Shown: positions 37,379 through 51,971, numbered from the stretch's first letter. The stretch is DNA of 64,000 nt from Promerops cafer (GCA_013398275.1 VZSE01006608.1:506347-570346), one strand, 5' to 3'. Notes: generated by a model not told the origin, from the sequence alone. Numbers and translations are program-made.

Positions 37379-38287
37379 TAGATGACTTCGACCCAGGACT
37401 GGAAGGGATGCTAAGCAAGTTTGCAGATGTTACAAAACTGGCAGGACCTGTTGAATCCCTTGAAAGCAGGGAAGCCATATAGAGAGACCTTCAAATATTA
37501 GAGGGCTGGGCAATCACCAACAGTATGAAGTTTAAGAAGGGCAAATGCCAGACTCTGCACCTGGGATGGGGCAACCCTGGATGTACAGGTAGCGTGGGGA
37601 ATGAGAGGCTGGAGAGCAGTCCTGTGGAAAGGGACCTGGGGGTCCTGGTCCATGACAAGTGTAAGATAAGCCAGCAGTGCCCCAGTAGCCAGGAGGGCTA
37701 CCCCAGGCCCCTGTCCTGGGGTGGGCATCAGGAGTGTCCCGCTCTGCTCTGCACTGGGGCAGCCTCACCTCAAGTGCTGGGGGCAGTTCTGGGTGCCACA
37801 TTATAAAAAAGATATTAAACTGTTAGAGTGTCCAATGGAGGGCCATGAGGATGGTGAAAGGCATTGAGGGGAAGCTGTGTGAGGAGCAGCTGAGGTCTCT
37901 TGGGTTGTTCACCTTGGAGGAGGCTAAGGCAAAACATCATTGGAGTCTACAACTTCCTCATGAGGGGAAGAGGAGGGTCAGGCACTGATCTCTTCTCTGT
38001 GGTGAGCAGAGACAGGACCCAAGGGAATGGCCTGAGGTTGTGTCAGAGGAAGTTTAGGTTGGATGCTAGATAAATGTTCTTCATCCAGAGGGTGGTTGCA
38101 CGCTTAACAGGCTCCCCAGGGAAGTGGTCACAGCACCAAGAGTGCTGACAGAGTTCCGGAAGCATTTGGACAATACTCTTGGGCACATTGGGATGACTCT
38201 TGGGATGGTACTGTGCAGGGTTAAGAGTTGGGCTTTGATGAACTTTGTGGGTCCCTTGCAACTCAGCTTATTCTGTCATTCTGTGAT
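37379..38287 (+). mobile_element. CR1 LINE, 5'-truncated, + strand, in MLLT10 intron 2
   Basis: About 0.9 kb of a second CR1 copy in sense orientation. It starts within reverse transcriptase, where KFADVTKL at 37417-37440 stands for the catalytic KFADDTKL (second Asp replaced by Val). It continues through the C-terminal RT region with stops and indels. It then enters the typical CR1 3' UTR (GTGGTTGCACGCTTAACAGG..., GGGTCCCTTGCAACTCAGC) and ends ATTCTGTCATTCTGTGAT, a short ATTCTGTG-type tail that marks the 3' end. It is clearly an inactive copy. Confidence 0.92.
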
Positions 38288-38867
38288 CAAACTGCTTATT
38301 TCAAGACGTTGTTTTGCTACAGTTGTCAACTTCTGACCTCCGTTTTCTGAGACAGAAAGTGAGGTTGGTTTTTGTCTCTCAGGATAAGTGAGAGTCAGCA
38401 GAGACTGTGTAACCAGCCATAGTTATGTGCAGCTGTGCTGATCATCTCCACAGCACTTCTTTGTGATTGACCATCTTGGTCAATACAGAGAGGCTAGGAG
38501 AAGGAAATACAGTAGGGAGTTTTGGACTCTGTCCAAGCTTCTTGGCATTTAAGTCTACCCTGTGCTATGGTTTTTGGAGGCTTGTCTCCAGAATGCCAGG
38601 GTGTGGAATCCAGGAAGAAAATCTCGGTGGTAGAACTGTGAGTAGCTTTAATGTGTGTTGTAGTTTCAAGATCTGGAGGAGAAAGCTTTATTTTTCACAA
38701 ACTAACATTAATATTCAAGTAAAGATTAAGGGAAAACACACCCATTCACTTTTAGAGAATGGTTGCTTCCTTAATATTAGATAACAGTTTTTTAATGTGT
38801 GTGGTTTCTTTTTCAATGCTTCTATGATCATTCCATTTTTTTATTTTATTTTTGCTTTTTTTCCTAG

Positions 38868-38922
38868 AGATGTGAATTATGCCCTCATAAGGATGGTGCT
38901 TTAAAGAGAACAGATAATGGGG
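38868..38922 (+). CDS. MLLT10: MLLT10 coding exon 3: zinc knuckle, first half
   Basis: A 55-bp exon encoding residues 84-101 (RCELCPHKDGALKRTDNG) plus the first base of the next Gly codon. C85 and C88 are the first two ligands of the zinc knuckle that links PHD1 to the extended PHD in the PZP module. The acceptor has a long T-rich tract ending TTTTTTCCTAG; the donor is GGGG|GTAAGT, close to consensus, phase 1. It sits alone between an 18.2-kb and a 13.0-kb intron, so recognition must rely on its strong splice sites. It is too short to show up as an open reading frame and was found by homology to the AF10/AF17/BRPF family pattern. Confidence 0.96.
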
Positions 38923-41900
38923 GTAAGTTTTATTCTTGCTTTTTGTGAACTCTCTTATTTTGTATGAGGGAAATAAATCCGTGGAAAAGAAATTATAGGG
39001 ATCCTAAACATAAAAGAAAACCCTGACTACTTTGGAAAGAGATAACTATTTTACAGTAACCCTTACTTGTCCACTTTAGGTTCAATTTACTTTGAGGACA
39101 TCTATCATTATTCTTAGTTTCATATTTAGGAAGAAAGTTACAATAGAAAAACTGCATTTTAACATAAGATTTAATGGGTAAAATGGATGAATTTTATGTG
39201 TATTTAGTTAGAGCCTGAGCATTTATAGAAAGCTGTTGAAAGTGCACCATTCATGGAGCAAAGTTGAATTTTTATGTCTATATCCCAGACTGAATGCACC
39301 AGTGCATTTTCAAAGGTTGACTCTTTCATGCCCGATTTACTAATAGGTTCTGTTACAAAGAAGTTGTAGCTGGAAAGTTGCAGTAGTGATTACCTCTTCC
39401 TTGCATCTTTCTAATTTCACTGTTCAGGTTATCAGTTCTGCTCCTGCTGAGTAGAACTGCTACAGAAAGTCTCCACTGAATATCCTGTCTTGATTATGTT
39501 TATACTAATAGCTGGGTGACATGAGTGAAAAATTTCAATTAACTTTTCAATCACTTTTGGAATGCCGCTTTCTCTCTCTAGTAGATACTTCTAAATTCCC
39601 ATCCATCATCTATCTGTAAATAGCCTGGTCATTTTGATACTGAGCCCTTTCTCTTGTGAGAGGAGAAAGTATGATCTGTATTCTGGAATTCACTTGGACA
39701 GTCTATGTAAATTGTATTCTGCAGATTCTATGCTGTGTACGTGATGTTCTAGCTAATTTATATCTTAGCTTAGTGTTGATGCAACTTTGCTATTTCTGTT
39801 GCAGTTGAGTTGCAGGAACACAAGGCCTGCTTATGTTTGTGCTGATCTACCCTTTTGTACCTTTGACTGCTCTGTTCAGATATATATCTGTGCTCTAAGT
39901 TTACCGTTTTAGTGTCAACTGACTCAAACACATCACTGAACTTATTGCCCAGTACTTAATTCTTATTCCTCTTCTTTATTATTCCTCTCATGTTGATACA
40001 TGCAATGTTGAATTTATTTCTTTAGAAATGGCAGCTGGACAATTTCTTTTTAGAAAGTAGTAATAAGAAAGCCTCAAACGTCTTGAAATATACAGCAAAA
40101 TTTGTGAAGTATGAAGTAGCTGAAGTGTTCTCTGGTTTTATACTTAAAGTAATATTTGGGAACACTTTGCTGTTGTCTGTGGTGGTCTTGAAACTTTTTC
40201 TTTGCATGAAGTCTTGAGAACTTCGATAGCGTGCATCAAAGATGTGAGCATCCTATTAGTCTCTCTTATGTCTCTATTAATTGTAATTATGAGTTCTTGT
40301 CTAAAAGTGAATTACTCTATAAGATTGAAATACTTCAAGTTTAAATAGCAAAGATAATGCTGTACTATAATTTTAATACCCAAGTGTTTTCATCAGTGGA
40401 AGCTTCATACTGAAAATTTCATAGCTGAGAGGCTTAAGAATTTATATTTTCTTCTGAAAACACCCAGCCTCTGTAACAGATCTTGTACATGGTGTTGTGT
40501 GGGAAATAGAAAAACAGAAACCTCCATAGACACTAATGGGTCTGATTTACAGCCTTGGAAGGAGCTTGGGTTGATGTAATGATAAAGGTATACAGACATT
40601 ATAGCAGAGAAATTACCAGTCCATGTTCCTATAGTTGTAAGTAAGAATATACTGTAGATAAAAGAGAAACTGTATTAGGTGATATACTGAAGGGTTTTTA
40701 AGTGTAGTAAAGTGATTTTATAGTTTAAGTTAAGAATCTAAATGTTATAATAGAAGCATATGTGTGTACATGAGCTAGCAAGCTATGGAAGGAAAGACAG
40801 ACACAATGCAGCAGAAAGTAGAAAAGATGATAGGTGGTAAAGCCAAAATAAACTCTGTGTCAACTGTCCATTGGACCAAAAAGTTACATATTGGCATGTA
40901 ACGTAGAAACTTGTGACTATCTCCTTAGGGATGGACGACTTCCTACTCTAAATCTCACAATCTTGGAGACTGGTGCCTTATCTAATGTATTTCTGAGTAA
41001 TAATTGTTTAATAGCCTTCAATAGTCCCGTCCCTTCATTTCATAAGCGCCGACAGTGTTGAAAACAGCAAATTCTACTTTGTGGACTAAATGTCCTTTAA
41101 ATAATAGCTTTACAGAAGGATGTGCACCTTGGAAAATACTTCGACTGGTGTTGCATTTCAGAAGTCTGCATTCTTACCTGAAGCTTTCCTTTCATAGAGT
41201 TGCCTAACAAGAGATTGTGCCAGAAGATTTTTAGAAATAAAGAAATACTGTTGGAGATCAGATAATGGGATTGCCAGTTGAAAATGGCATTTTCAGTAGG
41301 TTAATACTTAATTTTTTTAATGCTGTTACACCTTTTGTTGCCAAGCAAATAATAAAAAGATGCAGGTATTTGAGAAGGAACTTGGAAACAAACATTTCTG
41401 GTAAAACCTTGTAAGGATCTAGCTTTATAAATTTGTAATTATGCAGTTTTTCTCGAAGTATAGAAATAATTAAATGGTCTTAGCTTTTCAGAACAAGAGA
41501 AGAAGTTGCTGATTTTAAGTCAGTGGTATAAGGTCTATCTTCTTTCTGTCTTTTGGCAACAAATAACTTCATTTTGTAGCCAGAAAAAAACCAGTGTGCT
41601 TTTTCTTTTGAATATGCAGATAGCTTAGCCCATACATGGCCTGGTGCTCCTGTAGTTATTTTTTTAACAGTCTTCTGGATATTTGCTTTATAATAAGGTG
41701 AAGGACTGTGTTTTGGGCATTGAAGGTACTGTATTTTCTTTCATGTTCGGAAGATTAATGGGCTACTGAGCTTTTACTATAGTGATTTTCTTAATCTGCA
41801 GTAAGATGCTGTTACTGCAGTCATGGTCCTTGCTATACATTGTTTCCTCCTCCTTTGTGAAGGTACTAGCTTTTAGAACTTTTCTTTTTTTCTACCCCTG

Positions 41901-44900
41901 CATTCCTTTTCAGCTACATGAAAACTTCCCTGACCTAGCTGCCCATGATAATGCTTATAGAAGGAATGGCCAGGAGTGTTCTTTTAGCAGCAACCCGTAC
42001 GTTAGCTGTCTCAAGTCAGTTGCACAACTGTAACTGAAGGCAGCCTAATCTTAGGGCTCTTCTGTGATGGCGATATCTTGCTTTAAGAACTCTGGGGTGC
42101 TACATGTATGGCAGTAGTCTGGGAATCAAACTTGTGTGGTTTATAAGTATTATTAACTGACTATAAGTATAATTAATTGACTGTATATTGTGGTATCAAA
42201 TGGTGTGGTTGTGTTGGTATTTTGTGAGTTTTTGTCCCTCCCTTCCACCCCCCCACATAGCGTGAGGTTCCTTTGTGTGCATTACTGGCCTGTTGCTGCT
42301 TACCTGTCCTTTTGGAAATCACCATTTTTTTAGATTGGCTTTTAGATTTTGTATTTCTGTTTGCAGTCTGTTTGTCTCTGCCTTAGTTGTGCTTATCAAG
42401 TTAATGTGGGTCCTCTAGTGTCATCTATGGCAAATACAGAATTACAATTTTTAATGATTCCTGAAATATGGCATTATTGGAGCTGTACTGTCATGGATTT
42501 TACAGAGAACTTAAAAGTGACAGCCTGAGATAGTAATAGGAAAGGAGCATATCATGGAGGCCAAACAACATTTGTCCTGCTCTCTTTGTCATTATGAACT
42601 AGATTCTTGAGAAGGATCTTGTGTGCCTTCTCAGAATAGTTTCCCAGCCTACGAGTGTTTATGCTTTGGGACTTCTTGCTCCAGACGTGGTATTTTTGTG
42701 TTTAATGGAAGATGAGTCCATCACACTATTGAAGTGTTCCCTTCTATATAAAGTTTAGTGTCCATAATGTTGCGTGGCAAGGAATTTTGCAGTTGATCAG
42801 TACAATGGGTTTCAGTGTCCATGGGTTTCTTTTGAACCTGTTACCTCATGGTTTTATTTCATGCCACTTGGTATTTGCAAACTGGGGTGACAAATGTCAG
42901 TTACTCTGTGGTCACCTTACCAATACCTCTCCCCGTAACCTTTCTGGGTACACTGGAGAGTACACAGATGCCTGCCTCTTCTTGGCTTGGTGATGGTGGC
43001 TACTGGTGCTGTAACCAGAAACTGAAGTGAGCCCAAAGAGACAGTTCTGTCTGGATTTGTGTGGAATATGTCCTAGTCTGCTTCAGTGTCCCTCTTGTGC
43101 TTTCCATTGTCAGGGATGTGAACTGACCTTGAGCAGGAGCAGCTAAGATCTGTTTGCACATGCTTGTTCAGTCTCTGCACTGTGTGAAAATGGCTGTTCT
43201 GCTCCTGCACTTCCACGGATCTTGAAAACAATACTCTTGGATTTAGCTGACTGGAGTCTGGACTAGTATCTGTGGTGTGGCTTTTCTGTCAATAGGTTTA
43301 TCTGTCCTAAGGATTGTTAAGAGCTGACTGTATTTAGCTACACATTTGATTTAATTAATTTTTAAGAGTAATGGGACATTGCACAGTTATGAGCAGGGTA
43401 TTTGTAAGAAATTTTAGGAATTAGGTTTGAATAAGTTTTAATATTTTGTCTGCCTAATATCTATGACTGTCTTAGGCCTATGGTTAAGTTCTGTGAACAA
43501 AACATAATCCTTCCTGCATGTGGACTTTGTTTTTACATAAACATTAGTACCTTTTCAGTGTTCAGAGACCAGAACTATATAAATTCCGTTAGGCTGTTAC
43601 CTGTTTTTTAAAAAAATTGATTTATACTTTTCTTATTGATACTACAAGTAGAAAAGGAAAACTGAATTGGAAAACTAACTTTTCTCTCTGAATATATTTG
43701 TTGACAGAATTCCTTGGTAAGTTTGGTACTCGTGTTTATTTAGGAGAACCGTTGTGGTTTTAAACATGACAATATAAAAGTTCTTTAAAATGAGAAAACC
43801 TGATACGTATAGGAGTTGCTTATTGATTTGCTGTCTTATGTGTAAGAAGGCTTTTGAAAGATTAATTTCCTTTAGCTTGGTGGATTCGTAAGTGGATTAG
43901 TAGTTGGACAAAACATAAACACATTTTTTGAAAAACAGAGAAGTAACAAATGAATATTTGTTTGAAGATACTTGAGAACTGTTGGCATTTGACAGTTTTG
44001 GGCCTTTCAGTTCAGTAATATTTCCTTAACTGTTGCAGTAATTTCCTTTGGATTTTTGACACTCAGTGAGGAGGAAATAAAATCATGACCATTTGGACTG
44101 ATTATAGTTTTTTGAATCCCATTTTTTTCATCTTCTCGTAATACTGAGTATGCATTCTGTTTTTTTAAGCAAATTGTTCAGTTGTATCTAATATAATGCG
44201 TCTTGCATTTAAATAGTTTTCTTGCAGTAATCTTTTTCCACAATTTTCTGTAAGCTTAAAAGGCTTGATTTTGCTATAGAAGTTGTTACTTTGAAATCTG
44301 ATTCCAGTGGGTGATGATCAGGAATGCTGTGTAGCAGCATTCTTTGTATGACTTTTCACCAAGGCTTCTTTCATGCAGCTGCTTGGGGAAAGGCCAGCTA
44401 ACAATGTGGTGGTTTTATGTCATGGTCCAGACCCTCTTTGCACCCCCTGGGTTTAGTGGCAGGATCTCCCAAGTCTATAAAAACATTATATGCTAGGCTT
44501 TGCCGTTGCTGTTGTTATTATTAGAATCTCACTGTCTGGTTTACTGTTCTGATGAGTTTTCTTGGTGTTAATGTATAAGAATGTGGATGGTATAATGTTA
44601 TATGTACACACTGAGATGTATGCATTTTGCAAGAGCTTACCTACAAATGTTCTGGCCTTTTTGAGCAGTTTACAGCAGTGTGTGTGGTTTTTATTTACTG
44701 GGAAAGAGAACAAAAGATAAATATAAAATACTGCTGTAATATAAATGCATGTATTACCATATAAAGTATTGTGTATTTATGGTTTAGATTACTGATAATC
44801 ACAGTGTATATGTAGAAAATTTTTTTTAGAGTTTTAGGTGCTTATTTATACATTTCTTCCTTCTGTTGTATTGAAAGGATTTCTAGAGGGAGGTGGAAGA

Positions 44901-47900
44901 AACTCAGTAATTCCATAGCATGCCAGATAAAATTGTTAAAGCTATTAGCTTACTCAGTGTCCCAATGCAAATTTCATCTGTAGCTGTTTCAAAAACAAAC
45001 TATTTGTTGTGCTGCAGAGTGATGATTCAAAACAAATCAATTCTTTATGTGAGGACCAGATTTTTCTAAATGGAGTATTTTGTGGAATTCATTAGTAGGA
45101 CTTTGTAGAATGAAGCCTTTTTCTTCATAGACAAATAGTATTTATTTTACCTTTTTAGCAAATTGTCCATTCTATACCAATGACGAGGTTGACTACCAAC
45201 CACAACAATGAGAGCTCTAGTGGTTAGTGTGGCATCTTCTTTTTACCCCTCTTCAAAGAGTGGATCAAACAATATAATATGAATAATGCTGTATTAACTA
45301 TAGTAAACTCTAAATCTTTATTTAATAGAGTAAGGAAAAGAGAGTAACTTCAGCTGATGGATTTCTTAATCTGCAAGTTTTCTTGTTTTTACAGGAAAGG
45401 AAGATCAGGGTTAAAAGTATATGGAATGTCTTAATGAACAGACACTTAACTAAAGGTTTAAAATAGTACTTGATCTTTCCCTTTGGCAAAGAGTAACCAT
45501 AATGGTCTTAAGTACATGTTTGAAAGGTGAATCCAGCAGAATTGGATAGAGCTCAGCCTTTGGGTCAGTCAGCAGATCTGATAGTTGTGGAAATGGAGGG
45601 TGCAATTTCATGTAATCTAGGACAGCTGTTGACCTCTGCTGAAAGGAGGGAACTGTGGTTTTCCCCTGACTGGGTGTTTCTGCACTGATGGTTTTGTGTA
45701 TGGTAATCGTGTGACCTCAGTGTGGATTGCTTCAAACCATTGACTGATCTTGCTCAAAGGTAAACTATTAAGTTTCCCGCAAATTTAGTAATGAGATAAA
45801 AAAAAATTATTTGCCCATTTTGCCCTGCTGCATAGCAAACTCATCCAGCAAGGAGAGGGCAAGGATGTACGGTTGAAAGCAAAGAGTGAGGTGAGATCCT
45901 GCTTTTCAGTGACACTCTACAGCTGAAATGGATTGAGGTATATCCTTAATTGATAACTTGAAGCAACCCTCATAAGAAACTAACATTTCAATAAAGAAAG
46001 GTTTTTCCATGCTAGAATAATAAATACATTCTCTTGGTTTGAGAATGGCTGTAGTTAGAAATAAAGTAAGACTGCTTTAATGAAATATAATGGACTCTTT
46101 AGGAACTTAGAATGCATAAACAAATTTTGCTCTGACATTGATGCATGGTTAGGGGACGGTAATAATATCCCAGATCTCTTGTGCTACCAGGCTGGTCCCG
46201 TGGCTGGAGTTCAGCGTGGCTTCATGACTCTGGTCTCTACAGTGCATTAGTGCTTTGCTGCACAGCTTCAGCACTGACCGTGGGTTGTAGTGCAGTCCCT
46301 ACTCTGTGTCTCTTAGTTCATAAGCAAGACATGGACTTCCCTTGTTGTGGATGGTAGGATGGATCATATGTTTGTTGCTGTTATTTTATTATGAAGTCAA
46401 AGACTATAAAAGCAAGGCTTGAAAATTTGCACTGGAAGGCAGTTGAAAAGTACTAATGAGTTTATTTATGCAGAAGGTGCTTGTGAATCAAATTTTGGGC
46501 AATTAAGCTGTAGTTGTAAAGGCAAAAATTTAGTTAGTTGAGTAAACATACTGTATATTATTTATCTTCCCGGGTTTTCTTTTTTAATTTACTTTGGTAG
46601 GGTTTACTTCTAATTATAGAGCTCTTTGTTGGCAACAGTCTTGTGTTTGCTGATGGTGGAATTGGTAGGAATTACTTTTCTCTGTCACATTGGGATAACA
46701 GATCAACTATTTATTTTCAGCTAGGGGTCTGAAGTCTGAGCTTTGTTACTCTGAATGTTAGTGAACAATGTACATTAAAATGATACCTGCTAAGTATGTA
46801 CTGCTAGGTTTGCCCTGAGTTAAAAATCAGTAAGGCACCAGAAATAAAAATCTCAGTGAAAGATTGATAACATTCGGATAGATTCTATGGTGGTAATTAA
46901 ACATTTTGTGAACTAGAATGAAACATAAAAATTGGCAAAACTCAATAGTGTGTCTTTCTAAGAGATAAATCAATGTAAAAATTAATTTAAGTGAAATGCT
47001 ACAAGTTTCATATGGTGTATTTAAACTTTGAAGACTTTTCAGCATGAATTTCCAATTTTTGATATTGGAAAAATTTGGTTTCATTATTGTTATCAAAGCA
47101 AATCTCAGAGTTGCCTTATATGTGGTTTTTCATGTTGTTTGAAAGTTCGTAGAATTTGTTTTCTAAGAACTTTCCAAAGGAAAATGTCTTAGTTATATTT
47201 GTGTGATGTTTTCTTAGAAAGCACAGTGGATTTTTTTTTAAAAGGTAAGCATCATTTCCCAAAGTTACTGAACTTAAAAGTGCAGTTGAAGTAAGTATTT
47301 TTAAATAAAAAAGTAAAAATTAAAAATGATGTTTTACAATTTCTGGATGGAGACACTGATTGTTATAGAATACTGGGGTTTTTTGAAGCAAAAGAGGCAG
47401 TGAATCTGTCATCCCGTTGTAGCCTGAGGGGTTTTCTTCAGCAGTTTCAGACAAAACAATTCTAATAAGAGTGCAAAGAAACAAGCAAACTTGATGGCTA
47501 ATTTGAATCCTTATGGTATGTTTCATAGGCTTTCTAGTTTAAAACAAGAAATTAAGTTCATTTTGAAGTAAGCAAGGCAAGCAATATCATCTGGTAAAAA
47601 TACTATTATTGAGAAGGCACATATGTCAAAAGGCCACTGTCTCAAAGATTGAAAAATAAATAAAATGAAAAAATCTGAGTATAGGGGAAAATTCTAAGAA
47701 CATTTTACAAGCTGCCAGTATCTCTATTTGCAAAAGCATGTGTCCTGCCCTCTCTTCCAGTTAAAGTTGTCCTGAAAGTGAGATGAAACTAAAGGTAAAT
47801 TGGTTATAAGGAATTCAGTGGGGATAGTAAGAGTTTGTTAGCAGTTACTTCAAGTTTCATAAGTAAAATTTAAAAAGCAAGTAATACATCTGTGGCCATT

Positions 47901-50900
47901 TGTCTGGATTCAAAGCATAACAATTAAAGTGAATGGAGGCTTATCATTGATTTAAAGAGTAAATTAAATGGTTTAATGAGATGCGTTTAATGAACTCATT
48001 TGGAACAAAAGTGATCTCAAAAATGGCAGGAGTTCCTGGCTAAACTTTGAAAATAATTAAGAAAAAATGGAATATCTTGCTGTTATTTCTGTGCAGTGTT
48101 TGGGAGAAGAGGAGAGCTGATAAAATAATTTGAGTTGCAACAGAAACTAGGGAGAATACTTTGAATGTTTTTGAATATGTAGAACAGTGCTGTTGGAGGT
48201 TTTTATTTTGTAATCTAAAACATGGGTGTACAACGGTATTTTTCACACTTAAACATTGGTAAAGCCTAAAAGGACTAAATGTAGTGATTTTTTTTATTCC
48301 TGGGTGAGAAGGAGGGAAAAGATGTATAGTTGCTGATGAAATTTTAATTGCCCTAGAATAATGCAGTAAGTGATTTGAATAGGAAGTTTATAGTGCAAAC
48401 TTTTTATGGCTTAGATGGAGTAAATGGAAAAATATGTATTTTAAGGTAGTCCTAAATACCACACATCCTTTTAAGTTCTTGCTTCTCATATGGGCTTCTA
48501 TGTACAGTTTGGATGGGTGTCTTCAGAATGTTTCATTGTCCCTGCAGACAAAGAAGGTAGTTATCATCCAGTAGGAAACAGACAAAAGCATTCAACTTTG
48601 AACGTGGCAGTAGGTCCTTTATTCTTCTGGGACTCTGAGCTCTGTGCTCAGCCTGAGTAGTTGTCTAAAAGAGAAGGAAATGTCAGCAGAGGATCGGGAA
48701 GGTGTGTTTGCACTGTGCTATATGGTCAGGAACACTCTCAGTTGAACAAAACATTACAAGTAGAACTGTTTATAGGTTGGTAGCTTGTTCTCTCCTCAGC
48801 AAGACCGAGGACATATATCACGCTTTGGCTATAGGTGTCCTTACTTCCATGCTTATGCTTTGTAGCAATAGTGGCTAGTCTCTTGATGCTTAGGAAAATG
48901 CATCTTGTTTGCCTTTTTCCTGTTTTCCTTGTACTGTCTGGTTCTTATATGGCAAAACAGAATCTTCTTGACCTCCCTTAACTATTGAAGTTTTGTGGAG
49001 GAGTCTACAGACTTTGAGTTCTCAGAAGGTGGAGATTGCAAAGCACCTTTAGACAACTGGTTCTTAACCACATTTGTTATAGAAGTATTTTCCTTACTCT
49101 TCCTAAAGGGAACTCTCCTTGATATTTCCAGGTCAGCTGGTTGTTGCTCTCTGACAATTCTGTATTTCTTCACTAGTTAAACTTTGGACAAAAGAATATT
49201 TAAGAACTTGTGTACAGGGTGTCTTGAATCCAAGTGGATGCTGCTGCTGGAGTTAGGCTTCTTTTTTGGTGTAGGCATTTGAGGCAAGTAACATAAGGGT
49301 GCTACAACCACCCTTCTGGTTAAATTATTGTTGGACATCATTGTGATTTTATATTATTGTGATATATTATATTATTGTGATTTTCCAACAAGGCTAGATT
49401 ATCTGGGATCCGAAGGTGCCAGATGGAAACCAGTGGAAAATGTCTCTTGTCCTCAATTCCATGGGCACTTCCTAACCTGTGTTGAAAAAGTGTTTCAGTG
49501 CAGTGGTGCTTCATTTGTTTCATTACATGGATACTGGGTTTGGTTTCAGGAAAGTTAAAAGCCTTTTACTGGCCACAGCTGTCTTGGATGTGTACTTTCT
49601 ATTTGTAAATAGGAATATATTGCAGTGTTTTTTTTCTTTTTAGGTAGAGGTGGAGCACTCTTCAGTTAAAGTTACTCATGAAACTGGTTCCTTATAGTAA
49701 AAATTCTTTACCTACCTAAATTTCATTTAGTGATTTTTTTTTCCCCCTAATGTCTCTGGTATATTTTGTATATTTACATAATAATTTTCCATTATATGTA
49801 ACTAGAGTACAGGTTTAGTTACATATGAGGTAAAAGCTTTTGCCATCTGATTATGTGTAGCCAACTGAAGAAGGTTTTTTTTTTCAAAATTTCAGTGTCA
49901 CTTTTATATTGGTTTAATGGCTTTATTAGATAAGTGGTGTTTCTATTTGAGTTAATTTTTTGAGAGAAGATTTAAAGATAAATATTCACCATTAACACCA
50001 TGTTAACATTTATTTGTCTTTAGTAAGATGATTCTGGCTTAAGGCAGTTTGCAATTCTTAGAAAAGCCCTTATAAACACTCTTTTCCTGAAGATATTTCA
50101 AGTAGCCAAGTGAACAAAAAAGGTTGTGGTTTTTATAGTTTTTTTTTTTTCTCAGTCTGTCTGTTAATGATAATTTTAAAATGGTCTCTTGGAACAGATT
50201 TTAAAAGTAGGTCAAGTTGGCAGTTTATACTGTTTTTTAACCCTACACTTTCATTGGTCTCATGCCTTTTCTGTACAGAATAATTCTAAAGACTATTTGT
50301 GAATAAAATTACGGAGCAGCACAGCTACTGCATCTAGTTGCAGTTGAAATACTAGAATGATGTGTGTAGTGTTGACTGTGGATGTTGACTATAACTGTTG
50401 TGTGTGTGTGCACTTTTCGTTTTCCATAGAAATTGTAACTACCAATTTAGTAAATGGAGAGGGGAGAGACCAGATCCATTGGCAGAAACATGAGAAGATT
50501 TGTGCTTTAAGAAAAGTATCTGGCATTGCATATGTGCTTTTTATTCTAAATACCATTCCAGAGTCTCAACAATACTACTGTGAGCAGCCACAGCTTTGTG
50601 TTTAGCTCAGTTTAAGTCAGAGTACAGTTCAGTGAAGAAATCAAGGACTTTTAGATTCTGTAGTTGAAAGGAGAAAATTCAAGATGAAAGCTCAGAAAGG
50701 TCTGTGGTGAGATAGTATATGGTGGGTTTTGTGTTTAATTTTTTTTCTGGTGTTTTTTGGGGTTTATTATTATTGTTGTTGTTTTTATTTTTATTATAGC
50801 ATGCATTTGCACAATGATAATTTACTTTGCTTGCCTAGTCGAATAATTTGCTAGATTATCTAATTATGTAAGTCCGTCATTTTATGTTCTTAATGTTTGC

Positions 50901-51971
50901 ATACAAGTAAGCCTGGGTAGGAGGAAAGCAGGATTATTTTTAAAGTATACTGAGGGTCTTGTGACAAGAGACTTTAGTTTTCCTCTTGGGGAAGAACAGA
51001 ATTTGCACCAAGTGATTAGCTGCACCAAATTCACTTTTAGATGAGATGATCATACTTTTAATAATTCTATTATTAATGTCAGTATAGCAATATGTTGGAT
51101 TAGCTATGTAGCAGCTTCTGCTAAGTTTACAGTTATGGCATATGGTCCTCCACTGAAACAAACCAACAGCTCTCAGTATCTCTGTGTTGAAAAAAGGCTT
51201 CAAATTAGTAGGTTTGTTTCTGACTTGCTGTTTTCCCCCACCTCCATCCAACCAAATGTCAGACAATTAAGAATGTTGGCTTTCTTAAAATATTCTTAAA
51301 GCACAGTATGGTAAGTAACTAACCATTTATTGATGATCCCAAGTTAATGAATTAGAATAGGACTGGATATAGGTATTTATATTCCTATGAAAAAACGAGC
51401 TGGCCACAACTTTATAAATGGAAAAGCAAAAGATTTCATAGAAGGGATGTGAAAATGTGCATATGTGTTGCAGTTTCTTTCTGCAGAAAGAAACAGGAGT
51501 CTATTCAATTCAGAACAACATTTTTAAAATAAAAATTATACACATAAGTGTTCTGTGATGCTCTGCTTGTAAGAATACCAGTTTGGTCAGATAATGCTTC
51601 CTTTTTGCGGGACTTTGCGTAGCTTTTATGCAAGGACTGTAATAATCCAAGAAATTTTAAAAAATAATAATTTTTCTATTTGTGTGTCATTGTTTGTATA
51701 AATCATTAGTATTTGAATTTCATGGAGTATTACTCATATATATTCTCCCTGACTACATTAAAAAATGTATTACTGATCATCTAAACTTTGGATAATAAAA
51801 ATGAAATGTAAACATGACTTAAGTGTAATTTATGTCCTTAATATTCTAAACAGTTAAAATAGTTGGTGGAAAAAAAAGTGTTGTAAAAGGTTCTTTGTAC
51901 TATAATTGTACTACATTGAAATGTCCTTTAAGCTTCTAGAAAACATTAAATACAATTATAACTTTTTGTAG
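38923..51971 (+). other. MLLT10: MLLT10 intron 3
   Basis: A 13049-bp phase-1 intron, AT-rich, with no recognised transposable element. It has a short AT-rich tandem repeat at 49339-49384 and one exon-like interval at 45159-45222 discussed under findings. Confidence 0.9.
49339..49384. repeat. Short AT-rich tandem repeat
   Basis: Three copies of an ATTGTGAT-centred unit separated by TTTATATT- or ATTATATT-type spacers in MLLT10 intron 3. Confidence 0.85.

Larger units (their letters stand above)
20639..38867 (+). other. MLLT10: MLLT10 intron 2
   Basis: An 18229-bp phase-0 intron, the largest in the window. It carries the LTR-like element at 25.5 kb, both CR1 copies and a CCCTTT hexamer repeat (33021-33042). 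Outside these I see ordinary AT-rich intron, with short local duplications at 25040-25061 (TGGTCACAATA twice), 33531-33551 (AGTCCTGC twice) and 36806/36838 (TTACAGGTTAAGA twice). Confidence 0.9.
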
